A stretch of 64,000 nucleotides of DNA from Magnolia sinica. Taxonomy: Eukaryota; Streptophyta; Magnoliopsida; Magnoliales; Magnoliaceae. Below the pieces are notes generated by a model. It was given only the letters and a program-made list of their open reading frames with translations, was not told the origin of the DNA and searched no databases. Below are positions 23,560-36,037 of the stretch, in pieces (the first letter of the stretch is position 1; the number at the start of each line of letters is the position of its first letter). A program made the translations under genes and the position numbers. Location: the NCBI RefSeq assembly GCF_029962835.1, contig NC_080584.1, positions 83,046,862 to 83,110,861 of the forward strand, read 5' to 3'.

Positions 23560-23960
23560 AGCGCTGGTGTAGGTATGTGTCGTGAAAAGACTAGCGCGAG
23601 ATCATTTTAGAGCATTATCCAAAAAATGAATCATATCCAAAGATGACCCCACCACAAATAGTAGCGAGGATAATGATTTTCACCGCTAAAAAATCCATAG
23701 GGCCCACCATAACATTTTTTTTCCATCCAATCTATTCATAAGGTCACAAAGACTGAATGAAGAAGAAAAACAAATTTCATATTGATTCAAAACTTTTGTG
23801 ACCCCTAAAAGGGTTTCAATGGTAGAAGTTCAATCCCACATTGCTTTTTGCAGTGCGGTTCACTTGATAGTTAGATATGTCTTACTTTTCATCTCAAGCC
23901 TTAAGACTAACTCACAAAATAGATGAACGGTTTGGATTTAACACATATCTCATGATTAGG
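23560..23960 (+). repeat. Dispersed non-coding repeat (GTGGGCC family)
   Basis: It shares landmarks in order with 30,690-31,150 and 32,360-32,700: GAGATCATTTTA, CCATCCAA(T/C)CTATTC.TAAGGTCA, GAATGAAGAAGAAAAACAAAT, CTTTTGTGACCCC, a TTTCAATGGTAGAAGTTCAA word and GATGAACGGTTTGGA. It is the interior of the Mutator-like MITE family described at 30.6 kb; its ends are not clear here. Confidence 0.55.
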
Positions 23961-24167
23961 CCCACAGAACTTGCTGACATCAATACACCAGTTACACCAA
24001 GCCAATCCGCTTCCCCGATAAATCTCTACCACTCTGATAGTGGAAGCGGTTTGGCCGGTGTACCACAAACCAATTATATAGTCACAAATCTTAATGAATA
24101 GGCATAGCCAAAAAGCAATAGAGATAAGCATTGACATAATTAGCAAACTACCCAATGAAGTCCTTTA

Positions 24168-24410
24168 TTACATCATTTCCTTCATGCCAATAAACTGAAA
24201 ATACAATGGTAGCATATGTATACCTACTTGCATAAAAAGCTTCTCTAGAAGAGGACATCGACAGTTTTTGAAGAAGCTATAGATGATGTCTAGATAGTTA
24301 TCACCAAACAAATTCATCCTCATCATCACCGGCATCCTCATCATCACAGGCATCCTCATCAAAATATTTAGGTACCTGAGCATTAGATGATGATGATGAT
24401 CCCTTTTCAA
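24168..24410 (-). pseudogene. Possible LRR piece of the F-box/FBD fragment
   Basis: The minus-strand frame contains LFGDNYLDIIYSFFKNCRCP followed by LLEKLFMQ, resembling an LRR of F-box/FBD proteins. It is preceded by a low-complexity stretch made of three ATGATGAGGATGCC-like units. In family members LRRs precede the FBD, whereas here the piece follows it, so it is either rearranged or a second partial copy. Confidence 0.35.
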
Positions 24411-24437
24411 GGTGGTAAAATTTGGTATGCATTGGGG

Positions 24438-24808
24438 CTAAAGGACCATCATCATCTGAATAGATAACGATGAGTTTGCTAACACCAATACTTGATTTTG
24501 AAGAAGATCCAGTGGTGTCTGGACAGTTGTAGACTCTGCAGCAGAATCATTCTTCATGTTTGGGACGCCTTGCTTAGGAGCTACCAAAACCAGAGACTCT
24601 AGTCGAATAGCATTACCCAGAAAAAACTTCACCAACTCCATTTCAATCTTGATACCTCTAAAATCCTTGATTTTGATCACTTTCATATGATCAATAATCT
24701 CTGGAGTGTCTGGCAGTATCTGGATTTCTGAGGGATCCTTAAAAAATTGATGTATGTACCTTTTTTTAGTTTCCTCTAATATCTCAATCAGCTCTAAAGA
24801 ACCTTGAT
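24438..24808 (-). pseudogene. F-box/FBD/LRR-type protein, FBD-region fragment
   Basis: From an acceptor-like CGCAG at 24,809-24,813 the minus strand reads QGSLELIEILEETKKRYIHQ, FFKDPSEIQILPDTPEIIDH, MKVIKIKDFRGIKIEMELVK and FFLGNAIRLESLVLVAPKQG before a stop at 24,438. The VIKIKDFRG..IEMELVKFFLGNA segment is the FBD domain found in plant F-box/LRR proteins, substrate receptors of SCF ubiquitin ligases. No F-box lies upstream in the 250 bp before the LTR at 25,056. The frame downstream (24,410-24,168) has a FFKNCRCPLLEKLF word like an LRR of the same family but out of the usual order. Most likely a rearranged partial copy. Confidence 0.65.
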
Positions 24809-24813
24809 CTGCG

Positions 24814-25050
24814 TATATAATACAAAATATACAAAAAAAATAAAAGGTTAGTCATTTAATGGATGGTAACAAATTAATTTTAGATTGGTAGTATTATCGT
24901 ATACATTATAAGACATGTTTCGTAGATGCCTAGTAATAAGTTCATCCCAGTTTATTTAACATTATTTATGTATAAGAAATCTTGACTTGTCTCATATATA
25001 ATAACTTAGTAATAATATATCAGAGGTCCATTATTAACTAAAATAAGATG
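24814..25050. other. AT-rich flank
   Basis: Nothing recognised. Confidence 0.4.
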
Positions 25051-25055
25051 AAATT

Positions 25056-28000
25056 TGTAACACCCTGATCCTCATAACCCGAGGATGATCGCTCATGTAC
25101 GAGAACCCGAGGGTTACGTCATAAAGTGAACTACCATACATCTAATTAATAGCAAATTTCATAACATCAAGAAAGGTAACTGCTGTATAAACTAATAAAA
25201 AAGTTCAACATATGTAAATGGAAGAAAAAAAATATATAAAAGTGAGATCCCTCAGTAGGGGAGTTTTAATTACAATCCTCAAATGAAAACAAGACAAAGA
25301 TAAAGTCTAAAACATGAAGGTAAGTAGATCCTATGATATTAGTTGAGCTCCAACAGCTCAACCATATCAGCATATAGGTCCTCCTCACCATATTCCTCTT
25401 CAGCTACCCCAGGAGTCCCATCATAGATGCCACCCTCTGCCATCAAACTTGTGTCTATTTGGTACAACCGCACGACTGGGTGAGTGAAAACTCAGTGGGA
25501 ATTTCCCTCAAAGATTCAGATATATCATGTCATTCCAATATAGTTTAAACTAGCATATTCAATTCATAAGACAATAATAATCATGTATACATATGCATGA
25601 ATGTATGAATGTACGCTCAAGTCGCAGATCTGGGGATGCATATCCAGCTGTCAAAAGAAAAGGTCGCCCACGGTAGATAGACTACCTGGAAAAGACCATG
25701 AAGGTGAGTGCGCCCAAGGATATCTGACCTCCTGGAAAAATACACGGGGTACGCCCGAGGAGGTTCTAAACTCGGAAAAGCCTCATGTAAAGAGAGAGCA
25801 GCCCATAGTGGTACAAATGCACATATTGTGAGAGTTTAACTGAAGTGATAGGACCTTTAGTAAACATGGTAGAATCTGGCTTACATTGAGCACCCGGTAA
25901 AGCTCATATGTCATGCGTGGATGTCATGCACCATGCTATTAGATTTAGCAAAATAGTTCTTTAAATCACAGACATAATCAAATCATGTGGTTCTTGGTAA
26001 AATATTAAGCATCAAACTTGAGTTTGACATGGATCCTTATAATTCCTCTAGGTCCAAGTGAGGGCCCATAAATGTGACATATTAGATGTGATTAAATTAT
26101 TAGTGAGTTTATTCTACATTCCTCATGAAAGATAACATCTCACACATAATCTAGATTTGTAACATGGAATGAAATGAAATATCATAATTCTTGTCCTTAC
26201 CAGTAGGACTATGTCCAACATCAAGCAATTTAAAATAACATAGAGAATGCAAGGCTAAATCCTAATCACATAGTTAATAAATATAGGACTTGAGTAATAG
26301 AAAATAATGTATTAACTCATGTTCATCACGACAAAATAGGAATAAAAGAATTAGATTACTATTCACATTATTCTTAAAATTTCTTGCACATTAGATTCAA
26401 ACTAAAATGGGTCTAGCATATATGAGTAATGGGGCAATTTTACCATTTGAATGGAAACAAGATTCCTTACCTCCTATTACAACTAGAAGAAGTATATATG
26501 TAATTAAGCAATTCCAAATGTGGCATAAGGAGTATAATACAAACTCCTATAAGATGAATTAGAGCAACAAGGTTTAAACATTCACTCATGATTATCAATA
26601 TCGATTAAAGATTAAAAGGAGCAAAATCAACATTTACACAATTATAGTGTCTCTACACTTTAGGCTTAAATCTATCTTAGAATTCAATGAAATGAGGAAG
26701 CAATGTGGGAAATTCCTCACCTTGAATGAATGTTCCTCTTGATTTGAACCTTAGGTGAGTTTATGAGTTCCTAAATCAAAGTAATGAAAATCAAATTCTA
26801 TTCTAGTTCATGTATGGGCTATGGGTGATTTGAGATTGCCTTCACTTACTTGATTTTAGATTGATTGAAGGGAAGTATCCTTCGAGGAGGACAGTTGTAA
26901 ACAGCACCTAAATAAGGCATTGCAAGATTCCAGTGACTTACTACCGAATCAACTCGGTCGGGATTCTCAACTAACAAACTAGTTGAGCTTAGAATTTCAG
27001 AAAACTACAAGTTGGGGTATTTGATTACTGGTTTTCTGGATTTGTAGTGGCACTTCAGATTTTCCAGTAAAGGGTAAGCCCTGTTCATGCGACTGCAGCG
27101 AGTTATTACTGAGTCGACTCAGTTGGGTATTTATAAAACTGACTCGCTAATGAGTTCGGTGTAAAATCATGGCAGATATGGATGGGATCACATTACCTGC
27201 GCTGGAGTTGACCTTGCTTGACGGCACAACGAAGGTCAGATTCTGACCGGTCCGAGTCGAATCCGAGAGCTGTGACTCGGCGTTCGACTGAGTTACACGA
27301 AGGAGGCTGGTTCGGGACTCCTTTTCAAATCTAGCTGAGTCGGAGATCCGGTACATGGATAGTTTTAGTGGGGGATGAGATGAGAGAGGGCAGGGGAGTT
27401 GAGTCAGTGGGTTTAGCAGCTCACCTGAGTCGACTCGTCGAGTCAATCCAGCGATCTCAAAACTTCTCTAAGTCGACCGGGTGACGGGTTCAAATCACGG
27501 AGTGAAGTAGGGCTGTTGGAGTAGAAGAAGCTTCCTCTCTCTCTCTCTCTCACCTTCTTCTTCTCAGCAAATGGTTGGGTCAGGGTCTGCCACTGACACG
27601 CTCACATGAGCGGCTGAGTCGATATGCAATGACTCGCCTCAAACTCAGCTTCAAAGCTTGTCTGGGAAATGTTCTGTCATGGGGAAGATGTGAGTGATGG
27701 TTTATAGTCGAGCTGGTCAGGTTCTATCCAACCCCCACCGCACCAGATGCGGCGCCTCACACTCTCACCACCAACTCTCTCTTTCTTTCTCTCTCTTTTC
27801 TTTTCTGATTCTTCGCCCTAAAACCCCGCTATTTATAGCCGTTTCTATTTCTGGGTCCTTCCACAACTAATCCGCACCGTAGAAAACCCATCATCAGGGT
27901 CCTCCCATTCCACTGATCTTGTCCGATCGGGGAAGATGACCCGCTGATCATGGTGTTTTTACAGTGGTCGGGTGATTCGGTGATCTGGGACGTTTAAAAG

Positions 28001-28956
28001 GTTCGGATGATGCCCAAAAGGCATGTGTGGTCCATCTAACGGTGTTGATTAGGCCGAAAACCATTGCGCCGTTTCAATTTCTCGTTATTATCTCGGTTGC
28101 TAGGAGAGATATTTTGGTAACCCTATCTTATACGTCCCAGATTACTCGAGCGAACCTTCTAGAAACCGGAGAAGGGTGGAGATCGTGCCAGCCCGAAATG
28201 GAAGTTATTCTTCCGTCTTTTTCCGGATAGGTGGCTGTTTCCGGAAATGGTAGGTATGACGAGGCCTCTGTTGTGTGCGTGGGTGGCGTCCGACGTGGAT
28301 TCCTGCATTCGGAGAGAGGGCTCTTGGCGCCACGCTGGGTGGAGTGGGTGATCGTGCCCATGCACGAGCTTTATTGAGCGAAATCCGGACGTGGTTAGGG
28401 TCGGTGGGACCGTTTGTTGGAGATGAACGGTTTGGATTTCGAATTTGGTAACAGATGGTGGGTCATCTCGGTTACAGACGGATGTGTCCGTTTGAATTTA
28501 CGTCGGGCGGGAGAAACGGAGGAATGTAATTCCTTTCTTTTTTTTTTGAGCTTCATCGGGTCAAAGAGAGTTTGACCCGATATCTGATCCCGTGTTCGGC
28601 GGGTGTACACGGTATGTGTACACGCGGGGATAAAAATGGGGCCCACGCGATGATCTGCGCAATCTACACCGTCCATTATTCTTCGCAGGCCTATGAAACG
28701 TTCTGGAATGATGGTTAGTCCGATTTGTAGCTTTTAGGGGCATATTTGGAGATTTATTCGACATAAGTGTTGGTTATTTTGAGCTGACGGTTGCCTTAAA
28801 TTCCAATACGTGTTTTAGTAGTTATGAGGTGTGTTGATGCATGGTAGAGCTCTCTCATTGTTGGAGTTTTACTATTGTGTTTTGTGAAGTCGGCAACGGA
28901 ATGGTTGATTTTGTCTGTGAGTTAAAGTTTAGGATTTAAAAATACCGGTAGTTACA
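25056..28956. mobile_element. Putative 3.9 kb solo LTR, Ty3/gypsy (Tekay/Del-like)
   Basis: It begins TGTAACACCCTGATCC and ends GTAGTTACA, giving the TGTAAC...GTTACA short inverted ends usual for large Tekay/Del LTRs. AAATT lies before it and (A)AATT after it, a slightly eroded target duplication. The interior has a TATA-like GCTATTTATAGCC near 27,828 and no gag or pol resemblance. No partner LTR is seen in the window. I infer a solo LTR fossil. The right boundary is less certain than the left. All short open frames inside it are shadows. Confidence 0.5.
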
Positions 28957-29159
28957 AATTTGTTTTTAGCTGTTTAGTAAATTATCTTTCTTAAAGTAAT
29001 TGATTATAAATTTTTACCTAAAAGTAAATTTGGTATTATACAAAATAAATAGGGTAAATTTTTCAAATTAACAAAAATAAATAAATAAATGTAAAGAAAG
29101 CTATTAACCAACTCATCTTTTTCATCGAAACATATTAAATTTTTATTCACATTTGGGTG
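28957..29159. other. AT-rich flank
   Basis: Nothing recognised. Confidence 0.4.
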
Positions 29160-29167
29160 ATGTAGTT

Positions 29168-29984
29168 TAGAGTTGGGCATCGGACTGAGTCGGATCAAAT
29201 TGGGTCCGACTCAAACCGATCCGAAATCTACATGGCCTGACCCAAACTCAATCTGATCAGGAACCGAGTCTGGGTCACCTAACTCGAACCGATCCAAAAC
29301 CTACATGGGCTGATCCGATCCGAGTCCGACTCGGTCAGGAAAACCGAGTCGGATCGGATTGGGCACAGTTCAGATCGGTCTAGATTTAAAAATAAAATAA
29401 AATAAAATTTAAAAATAAAATTAAAAAATTTTCTACCGGATGAATGGAGAATGTAGAAATTAAAAATAAAAATAAAAAATTCTACCTAATGAATGGAGAA
29501 TGGAGATGCTAAAGTTGGATCGGGATTGATAGACAGATTCAGATCGGGACCAGGATCGGGAGTGGTGTGTCGGGATGCGGAGTGGAGTCTGAAGACTTTG
29601 AACTGGCTGGATCGGGAACGAGATCTGTTGCGTTCGGGTAGAAACGAGGCGAGAGGTATTTGGGGATTTAGGGTTTGGTGCGGCAAGCGTTCGGGTGCTG
29701 GTATAGAGGATAGGGTAAAAACATAAAAGAGTAATGTAAAAAACTATATGTGTGTGTGTGTGTGTGTTAGGGTAAAATAGTAAATGCATACTTACTAATA
29801 GATCCGGTCCGAATCGGATCCAATTAGATTGGATTCCAAATCGGATTGGTCCGGATTGATATTGATCTGAACTCGATCCGATAAACGGTCAGATCTGCTC
29901 AATCCTACTTGAACCACACCGATCCAGGCCTTCGAATTGGATCCGGTTAGATCAACCGAATCGGGTCCAAAATACCCAGCTCTA
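29168..29984. mobile_element. hAT-type non-autonomous element, 817 bp
   Basis: The ends are TAGAGTTGGGCATCGGA and, inverted, TAGAGCTGGGTATTTTGGA, the hAT-style TAGAG.TGGG terminus. ATGTAGTT (29,160-29,167) and ATCTAGTT (29,985-29,992) form an 8-bp target duplication with one mismatch, the hAT size. Both subterminal regions (29,180-29,380 and 29,800-29,960) are dense in direct and inverted GATCCGA/TCGGATC words. The middle is AT-rich with a (TG)n tract at about 29,749-29,767. No transposase is present. Confidence 0.75.
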
Positions 29985-29992
29985 ATCTAGTT

Positions 29993-30620
29993 CTTTACAT
30001 CGACCTATTTATAGAATTCAAGAATACCAAGGATAAAAGAGTCAATTGAGAGGTTTATAGGACAATTACACGTGTCTCTTGATGAATGATAAAGATCTTT
30101 TAAAAATTAATAAAAATAGGTGAGTGGAAGTAGGTGAGTTGTCACAGGTTGATGAAGCATTTAAAATGCATGATTACTTTTATCAAAGTAGGTAAGGAAA
30201 GTAAAAGCAAGCAAAATATTCAGTATGAGTAAAATCATTCTCTCTTTTTTCTTCCTTTTTTTAACCTGTAAAAGTAGTAACATTATAAATTAACACTAGC
30301 AACTTAATTTAAATAATGAAGTACCTCATGTATGAGGGCCACAATTCTAAGACCATTGATTATGTGTGTCACCAGAACAATTAGACCATCTTGGCCATCA
30401 GTTCATGGCATGCAACTTGACATCTAAAAAAGGCGAGCAAATAATGAAAATGGTTTACGTTTTTAAGGCAAACATTGCACGGACCGTTGGACTAAAATTA
30501 GATGGTCGTTGTGGTTTTTGGGCCATGGTCCAATCACCAAGTGGTTCTCCAACCTAACACCTTACCTGCCAAATTTGGACCTTCCATCATCTTCTTTCCA
30601 TCTGTCCATGGATGTCCGTT
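29993..30620. other. Unassigned intergenic stretch
   Basis: Nothing recognised before the Mutator-like MITE. Confidence 0.4.
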
Positions 30621-30624
30621 ACCC

Positions 30625-31250
30625 GACATGGATTGCGTCCTACCGCCACCTGTAAGTGTTTTATCCACGCCGTTCATCGCTTTTCTCAGATCATTTTAAG
30701 GTATAATAATAATAATTAGGAAGGTCCACAGCTCCAATGGACCACACCAAAGGACGTTGCGGTGATAATGATACCTACCGTTGAAACCTTTCTAAGGGTC
30801 ACCGTGATGTGTTTTTTTACCATCCAACCTATTCGTAAGGTCATGTAGACGTGGATGAAGTGAAAAAACAAATATCAGCTTGATCCGAAACTTCTCCGGC
30901 TCCCAAAAAGTTTTTAACTTGTTGTTCAATCCACACTTTGTGGTCCACTTAAGACCTGTACCTTCCTCATTTTTTGGCTCATACCTTAAAATTATGCTAG
31001 ACAAACTATGAACGGCATGTATAAAACACTTACATCTCCCAAGAAGTTTTTAACTATGGATGTTCAATCCACACTTTGTGGTGCACTTAAGACCTGTACC
31101 TTCCTCATTTTTTGGCTCATACCTTAATTAAATTTACGTGAGACAAACTATGAACGGCGTGGATAAAACACTTACATCACATGGGCACCACAGAGCCCTG
31201 CTTGGACGGATTACTGTCCGGGCCGAGGGCCAGGGTAGACGCAATCCGCG
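30625..31250. mobile_element. Mutator-like MITE with perfect 27-bp inner inverted repeats
   Basis: Starting TGTAAGTGTTTTATCCACGC, a 27-bp word at 30,651-30,677 is exactly inverted at 31,150-31,176. Outside it, GGATTGCGTC.TACC at about 30,630 is mirrored at about 31,225-31,240, the same terminal word as the element at 32,306. Imperfect CCGTTACCC/CCGTTGCCA words may be a 9-bp target duplication. Internally, a segment of about 125 bp (the TTTTTAACT...TTCAATCCACACTTTGTGGT region) is repeated in tandem. The interior is the dispersed GTGGGCC family. No transposase is present. Confidence 0.6.
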
Positions 31251-32305
31251 TCCGGCCGTTGCCACCATGTTGTGCCAATTTGGCCATACGATGGAACCAT
31301 GATTTAGACGGCTTGGATTGATTACATCCACATTAGTGAAAGCTCAACAAGCCCAACCAGGCAAATGAAACGAAACTCTCTTCCCCGAAATTCAGCATGC
31401 AAAACAAGTGGAGGGAGTGTCCATCCAGTGCCACTCGATGATGTGGGGCCCACCTAATCTTATATAGGCCTAGGGTTCTCGCTTGATCGCAACGGTACGC
31501 TGCTATTTCATGTCACGAACTGTTTAGATGTTGTATCTTCACCGACTGATCCTCTTTGCATGGAATTGATCCAACGTTTGGGATGGATTCTCACCATCAT
31601 GGCCCACCGGATGAGTGTCTTTGATCGGAAAATGGGGCCCACATCACTGGACGGGGAAGATGGAGTCATCACCCATAGCAAGTTTTTATCGACGGTGTAT
31701 TCCGACGATCTGAGTCGTCTGGATGGACCGGATGGGTCCCCTGACGGTTGTGGGGCCCACTAATCCCATCGCAGCGCACCCGAATGCAAATACTTGTGAG
31801 AAATTCCGCCACGACTTTTTCTCGTGCGGAGGGTAGATCTTTTCAGGAAGTAGGTGGTCGGCCGTTGCTGCCCTAGATAGTACATTCAGGATGGTGACAT
31901 GAATCCCCAGCAACGGCCCGGATCACGCCAGCTCGCACCACCTGAAGAGGAAAGCATCTTTCCTCCTTTCGTCAAGCCACAGAAAACGTCCTTTCCGGGA
32001 TGCTGAACGGAGGGCTGGGATGGGTCAAGGTGGATGGCTAAGATGGAAAGGGAGGAGGGTGCGCGGATTGCCAGCCTGGCAAGAAGAAACGGAGTTCCGT
32101 TTTCGAGTCGCACGCACACCTCTGCTTGGGCCGAAGATCGCGTGCATGAATACGTGTGATATCACGCGAAAAGGATTAGGTTTTGGTTGGAGGCATCCTC
32201 CGGTCAAGATGGACGGTCCCGATCAATCATATGGGACATGATGATGGACCCCAGTTCGTACCATCGAACGCTGTCCGTTCAAACGGCGTTTAGTAGGAAG
32301 ATGAG

Positions 32306-32778
32306 GAAGCAGATTGCGTACTCAGTAATCTCTATGGGGCCGCCATGATTTATATATTCAATCCACTCCTTATATCCATTTTAACATATAATTTTAAGTC
32401 TTAAGACCAAAAATGAAGTACATACAAAGCTCAACCATTGAAAATTTTCTTGGGGTCCACAGAAGTTTTGGATCAATCTAATATCCGTGTTTTCCTTTCA
32501 TCCATATCTTTGTGATCTTATGAACAGGTTGTATGAAAAACAAACATCACTGTAGACCCTTAGAAAGGTTTCAACTGTAGAAATTATTATTCCCAATGTT
32601 TCCTGTTCTATGGTCCGTTTGAGCATTGGAAATGATTCAATTTTGGTCTCAACCATTAAAATGTACTTGAAAAATGGATGGACGGTGTGTATAAACCAAA
32701 TCCATCCACAATGGGCCCAACATAGTTTACTCGGTACGATAAAAGCGTACTGAGTAACTCAGTACGCAATCCGATTTC
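32306..32778. mobile_element. Mutator-like MITE, 473 bp, 10-bp target duplication
   Basis: The ends GAAGCAGATTGCGTACT and, inverted, GAAATCGGATTGCGTACT sit directly inside the 10-bp direct repeat GGAAGATGAG (32,296-32,305 and 32,779-32,788). A 9-11 bp duplication is typical of Mutator-like elements. The interior carries the dispersed family words (CTTATGAACAGGTTGTATGA, AGAAAGGTTTCAACTG, ATGGATGGACGG). The equivalent element in copy 2 spans about 48,043-48,575 with more diverged flanks. Confidence 0.75.
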
Positions 32779-33268
32779 GGAAGATGAGAGGGATCCTTTA
32801 TGAGAAAATACCGGGTCAACAATTGGTTAACCCTAATCAGGATTAGGTGCACAGCGGGTTTACTCCCATTGAGTGCACACACATAATAGTTTTGGGGCCC
32901 AAAGTAATGCTTAGAGAAATCCACTCCGTCCATGATGCTCCATGGGTCCAACTGGGTCATCTAACTGGAGATGAGGTAGATCCAAAGCTTAGGTGGGCCC
33001 CACAACCTGTTTTGTGTGATAAATAGCATTTTATAACAACCTAATGGCTGGATTTCTTCTGATCTTGATCCATTCCTATCAGAAATGTCCTAAGGTCTAA
33101 AGGCTATCCCCATAGTGATTATTAGTGGTTTTTAAAGCCCACGTAGTGAGGTCTTCCAATCTTAGCTTGTGTGTCAATGTCAGCTTGATTTTATAGTTAA
33201 TGAATAGTGGATTTGGAGATTAAAGCCCCACTAATGATGTTTCCCAAGATCCATACTGTCCAGGAGGT

Positions 33269-34450
33269 TCTATGGGTTAACTTCTGTCAATTTTTTTCTA
33301 AAATGAATAAAATGACCATCAATTAATAAGGTTGCATTTGGGGTCATTAAGTACAAGGAAACAGAGTTAAATGGTGGGAATCAAAGGTAACTGCATAAAA
33401 TAAGTATGTTTGGAGAGTAGTACGAAGGCAGCGTATGTATGATCAATTTACCATATTTTCATACGTTTCACGTTCCTTCCCAAAAGCTTTGTTTCCAAAT
33501 CTTATTACCAACATTTATCATAGATAACGCCAGCATTAAAATCAACACTATGATTGCTCCAAGAATTGTTGGGCCCCACTATCATGTTTATGTGAAATCA
33601 ACTCCAATCAATAAGTGTGTTCCATTAATTTAACCATAGAGCCCAAAAATTAGTTCAATGTGTGATTCAGGTGAGCCATACCAAGAAATAAGTTGAGAGA
33701 GAAACACTCACACTTGACTTTTTTCAAGGCCCACCGTGATGATTATATGAATCTACTCCAACTTCTAGATACAAAGCTAAAATGTAGATATATAGACGAA
33801 AAATATCACGCCCATTCATATGGGCCACATGAAAAAAAATAATTTATGGATGAGGGCTACTATTTTGGTTCTTATGGCCCTCTTGAATCATTGAGTAATT
33901 TGACATTTGGGCCCTACCACTCAAATTAAGTGACACACTCAGTCGTTGGGTGGATTTTACATAAACATCAAGATGGCCATGTCCGAAACTCTCGAGAAAG
34001 AAATGATAGATGATCTCGCTTGCTGATCACTAGGCCTCTATCATAGTCGGTTTTGATCAAACCAATGAATGGTCTAGATTAATCTTGATTGTAATCGATT
34101 TAAAACAGCTAGAGGGGAAAATTCTGTTACAGAGGAAGCTTCCGATTTTTAAACTGAGTTTTGCGTACACTCCCGGCTCAGTTGTTTGCAGACGCATATC
34201 GATTGCCGAAATCCTGTGGAGTCCGCACTGTGATGTGCTTTTGAACGATCCACTGCGTTCATCACTTTTGCAAGTTTACGTTTGGAAGCTCTGGTGGGCC
34301 ACAGTAGAAGAAAGTTTGAGCATGAACTTTCCTTCCATTGAAACCATCCTAGAACCTGCTTGATGAACGATTCATATCGTCAACATATATGATGGTGGGC
34401 CCACACATAAAAAATTTACACATGTGGATAAGATAAGCTTCATACATATT
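33269..34450. other. Non-coding part of the duplicated unit
   Basis: Several GGCCCAC-type words. A 92-codon frame at 34,085-34,363 is also open in copy 2 (50,506-50,784), but it has no family resemblance and its conservation follows from the DNA duplication. Confidence 0.4.
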
Positions 34451-35622
34451 ATTATCTGTTGCAGCTAATCAAGAGTGGCATTTATATCAATTAGATGTTT
34501 AAAAAATAACTTTGTGCATGAAGATGTTCACGAGGAAGTACATATGAAACTACCTCATGGACGCCTCAAGAAGGGAGCACTGTATAGTATGCAAATTAAA
34601 TAAAGTAATTTGTAGGCTTAAACAATCACCAAGAGCTTGGTTTGAAAATTATAAAGCCTGCCAATGCCAAGTCAACCGCAATGTTTGGCTTTTTAAATAA
34701 ATAGGAAAGCCTATGTAAGATATCGGACAGTATCAATGACTGGTTAGATAACTCATGTACCTCACTATTACCCGTCTAGACATTTCTCAAGTCGTTTCTT
34801 TTGGTTAGTCAGTTTATGCTTAAGCCATCATCCATCTACGTGAAGCTTTAATTAAATTCTCTTATACCTAAAGGGTTCTCCTAGAAAAAGAGCCCTAATA
34901 AAGTGCAATGAGAATTTAAAGATTAAGAGCTACTACGATGTTGATTGGGTATGTTGTCTTCTTGATAGAAGGTCTTCAACTTGTATGTGTACCTTTGTTG
35001 GTGCTAACTTAGTTATTTGGAAATGTAAAAAAAATAAATTGTTATTGCTCAATCAAGTGTAAAAGCATGATACAGATCAATGGCCTCAACCACGTATGAG
35101 CATGTTTGGATAAAAGCTTTATTTAAAGACTCCAAGTTTCATGATGAAAATCCTATTGATCTATTTTGTGACAACCAGGCAACTATTCATATTGTGATTA
35201 ATCCTGTATTTCATGAATGAACAAAACACATTGAAATAGATTACAATTTTGTCAGAGAGAAGGTTCTAACCAAGGTGATTTCTACTCTATTTATACAAAT
35301 TGAGGACCAACTAGTAGACTGCTTCACAAAAGAAATTGAAAAACTAAAGTTACAAAGCTTGTTGCACAAGTTGGGTGTCATCGACATCTCAACACCATCT
35401 TGAGGGTGAGTGTTGAAGGCTATTCTAGAAGTTGTGTTTTGTCAGTTATTAGGACTCTCTCTTGTAAATAGTTGTGTCATACACAACTTCTTTTCTCTCT
35501 CACTAGAAGTTGTGTTATAACACAACTTTCTTACTCCTCTCAACTGCTATAAATATATTTTAATGTATTCATAATCAAATTAATAAAAAGAAATTATAAA
35601 TATCTCTCATACCTAGTTTTCA
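34451..35622 (+). mobile_element. Ty1/copia fossil: degraded RT-RNase H and 3' LTR (copy 1)
   Basis: Translated pieces resemble copia reverse transcriptase (LHEDVHEEVHMKLPHG, RLKQSPRAWFENY) and RNase H (SPRKRALIKCN, LFCDNQATIHIVINPVF-like). A polypurine TTGAGGGTGAG then precedes an LTR of about 212 bp (35,411-35,622, TGTTGAAGGC...TTTTCA) with a TATA-like TATAAATA. Gag, protease, integrase and the 5' LTR are absent. It is broken with many lesions. Because the same remnant sits in copy 2, it predates the segmental duplication. Confidence 0.85.
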
Positions 35623-35799
35623 CAGATTGGATCTATTTTTAAGTTAATGATCTTAAAAAATAATGGTGTAACAAGCTACCAAACACTCATGGGAAGGACA
35701 AAAGATGCCAAGCGATCAACACCATAGGCTGTAATAGGTCATCTCCACCGTACACGTGTCAAGAAGCATATCTTTCGGGGTACAACGAAGAAGGGGAAA

Positions 35800-36037
35800 C
35801 AACTACGGATTAAAACCGTAGCTAATATTACCGTAGTCACCGTTCGTAGCACGTCCGTAGTAATAGGTCGCAACGATTTGGCTTCGGAATAGATAGTTAC
35901 TGATTAAATTCGTAGCTATACTTTCAGTACCTCAAAATACATATAGCTGCGGGTTATATTTGTAGCTAAAACTAGAACTAGAGTACCAAGAGTTACGGTT
36001 CCAGATATAGAGCTACCGTTATTAGCCGTAGCTGTTG
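35800..36037. mobile_element. Small CACTA-like MITE (copy 1)
   Basis: The left end CAACTACGGATTAAAACCG and the inverted right end CAACAGCTACGGCTAATAACG are imperfect inverted repeats. CCGTAGC/GCTACGG words recur in both orientations through 240 bp, as in CACTA subterminal regions. The outermost CACTA bases have decayed, so the superfamily call is tentative. The copy-2 equivalent is about 52,226-52,461. Confidence 0.45.

Noticed and set aside
31686-32241. Several overlapping frames, also present near 47,405-47,941
   Set aside because: GC-richer non-coding part of the duplicated unit; frames on both strands and in several phases, none with a recognisable motif.
34085-34363. 92-codon frame conserved at 50,506-50,784
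   Set aside because: Both copies lie in the recent segmental duplication, so conservation is expected; no motif, and the surrounding words belong to the dispersed repeat family.
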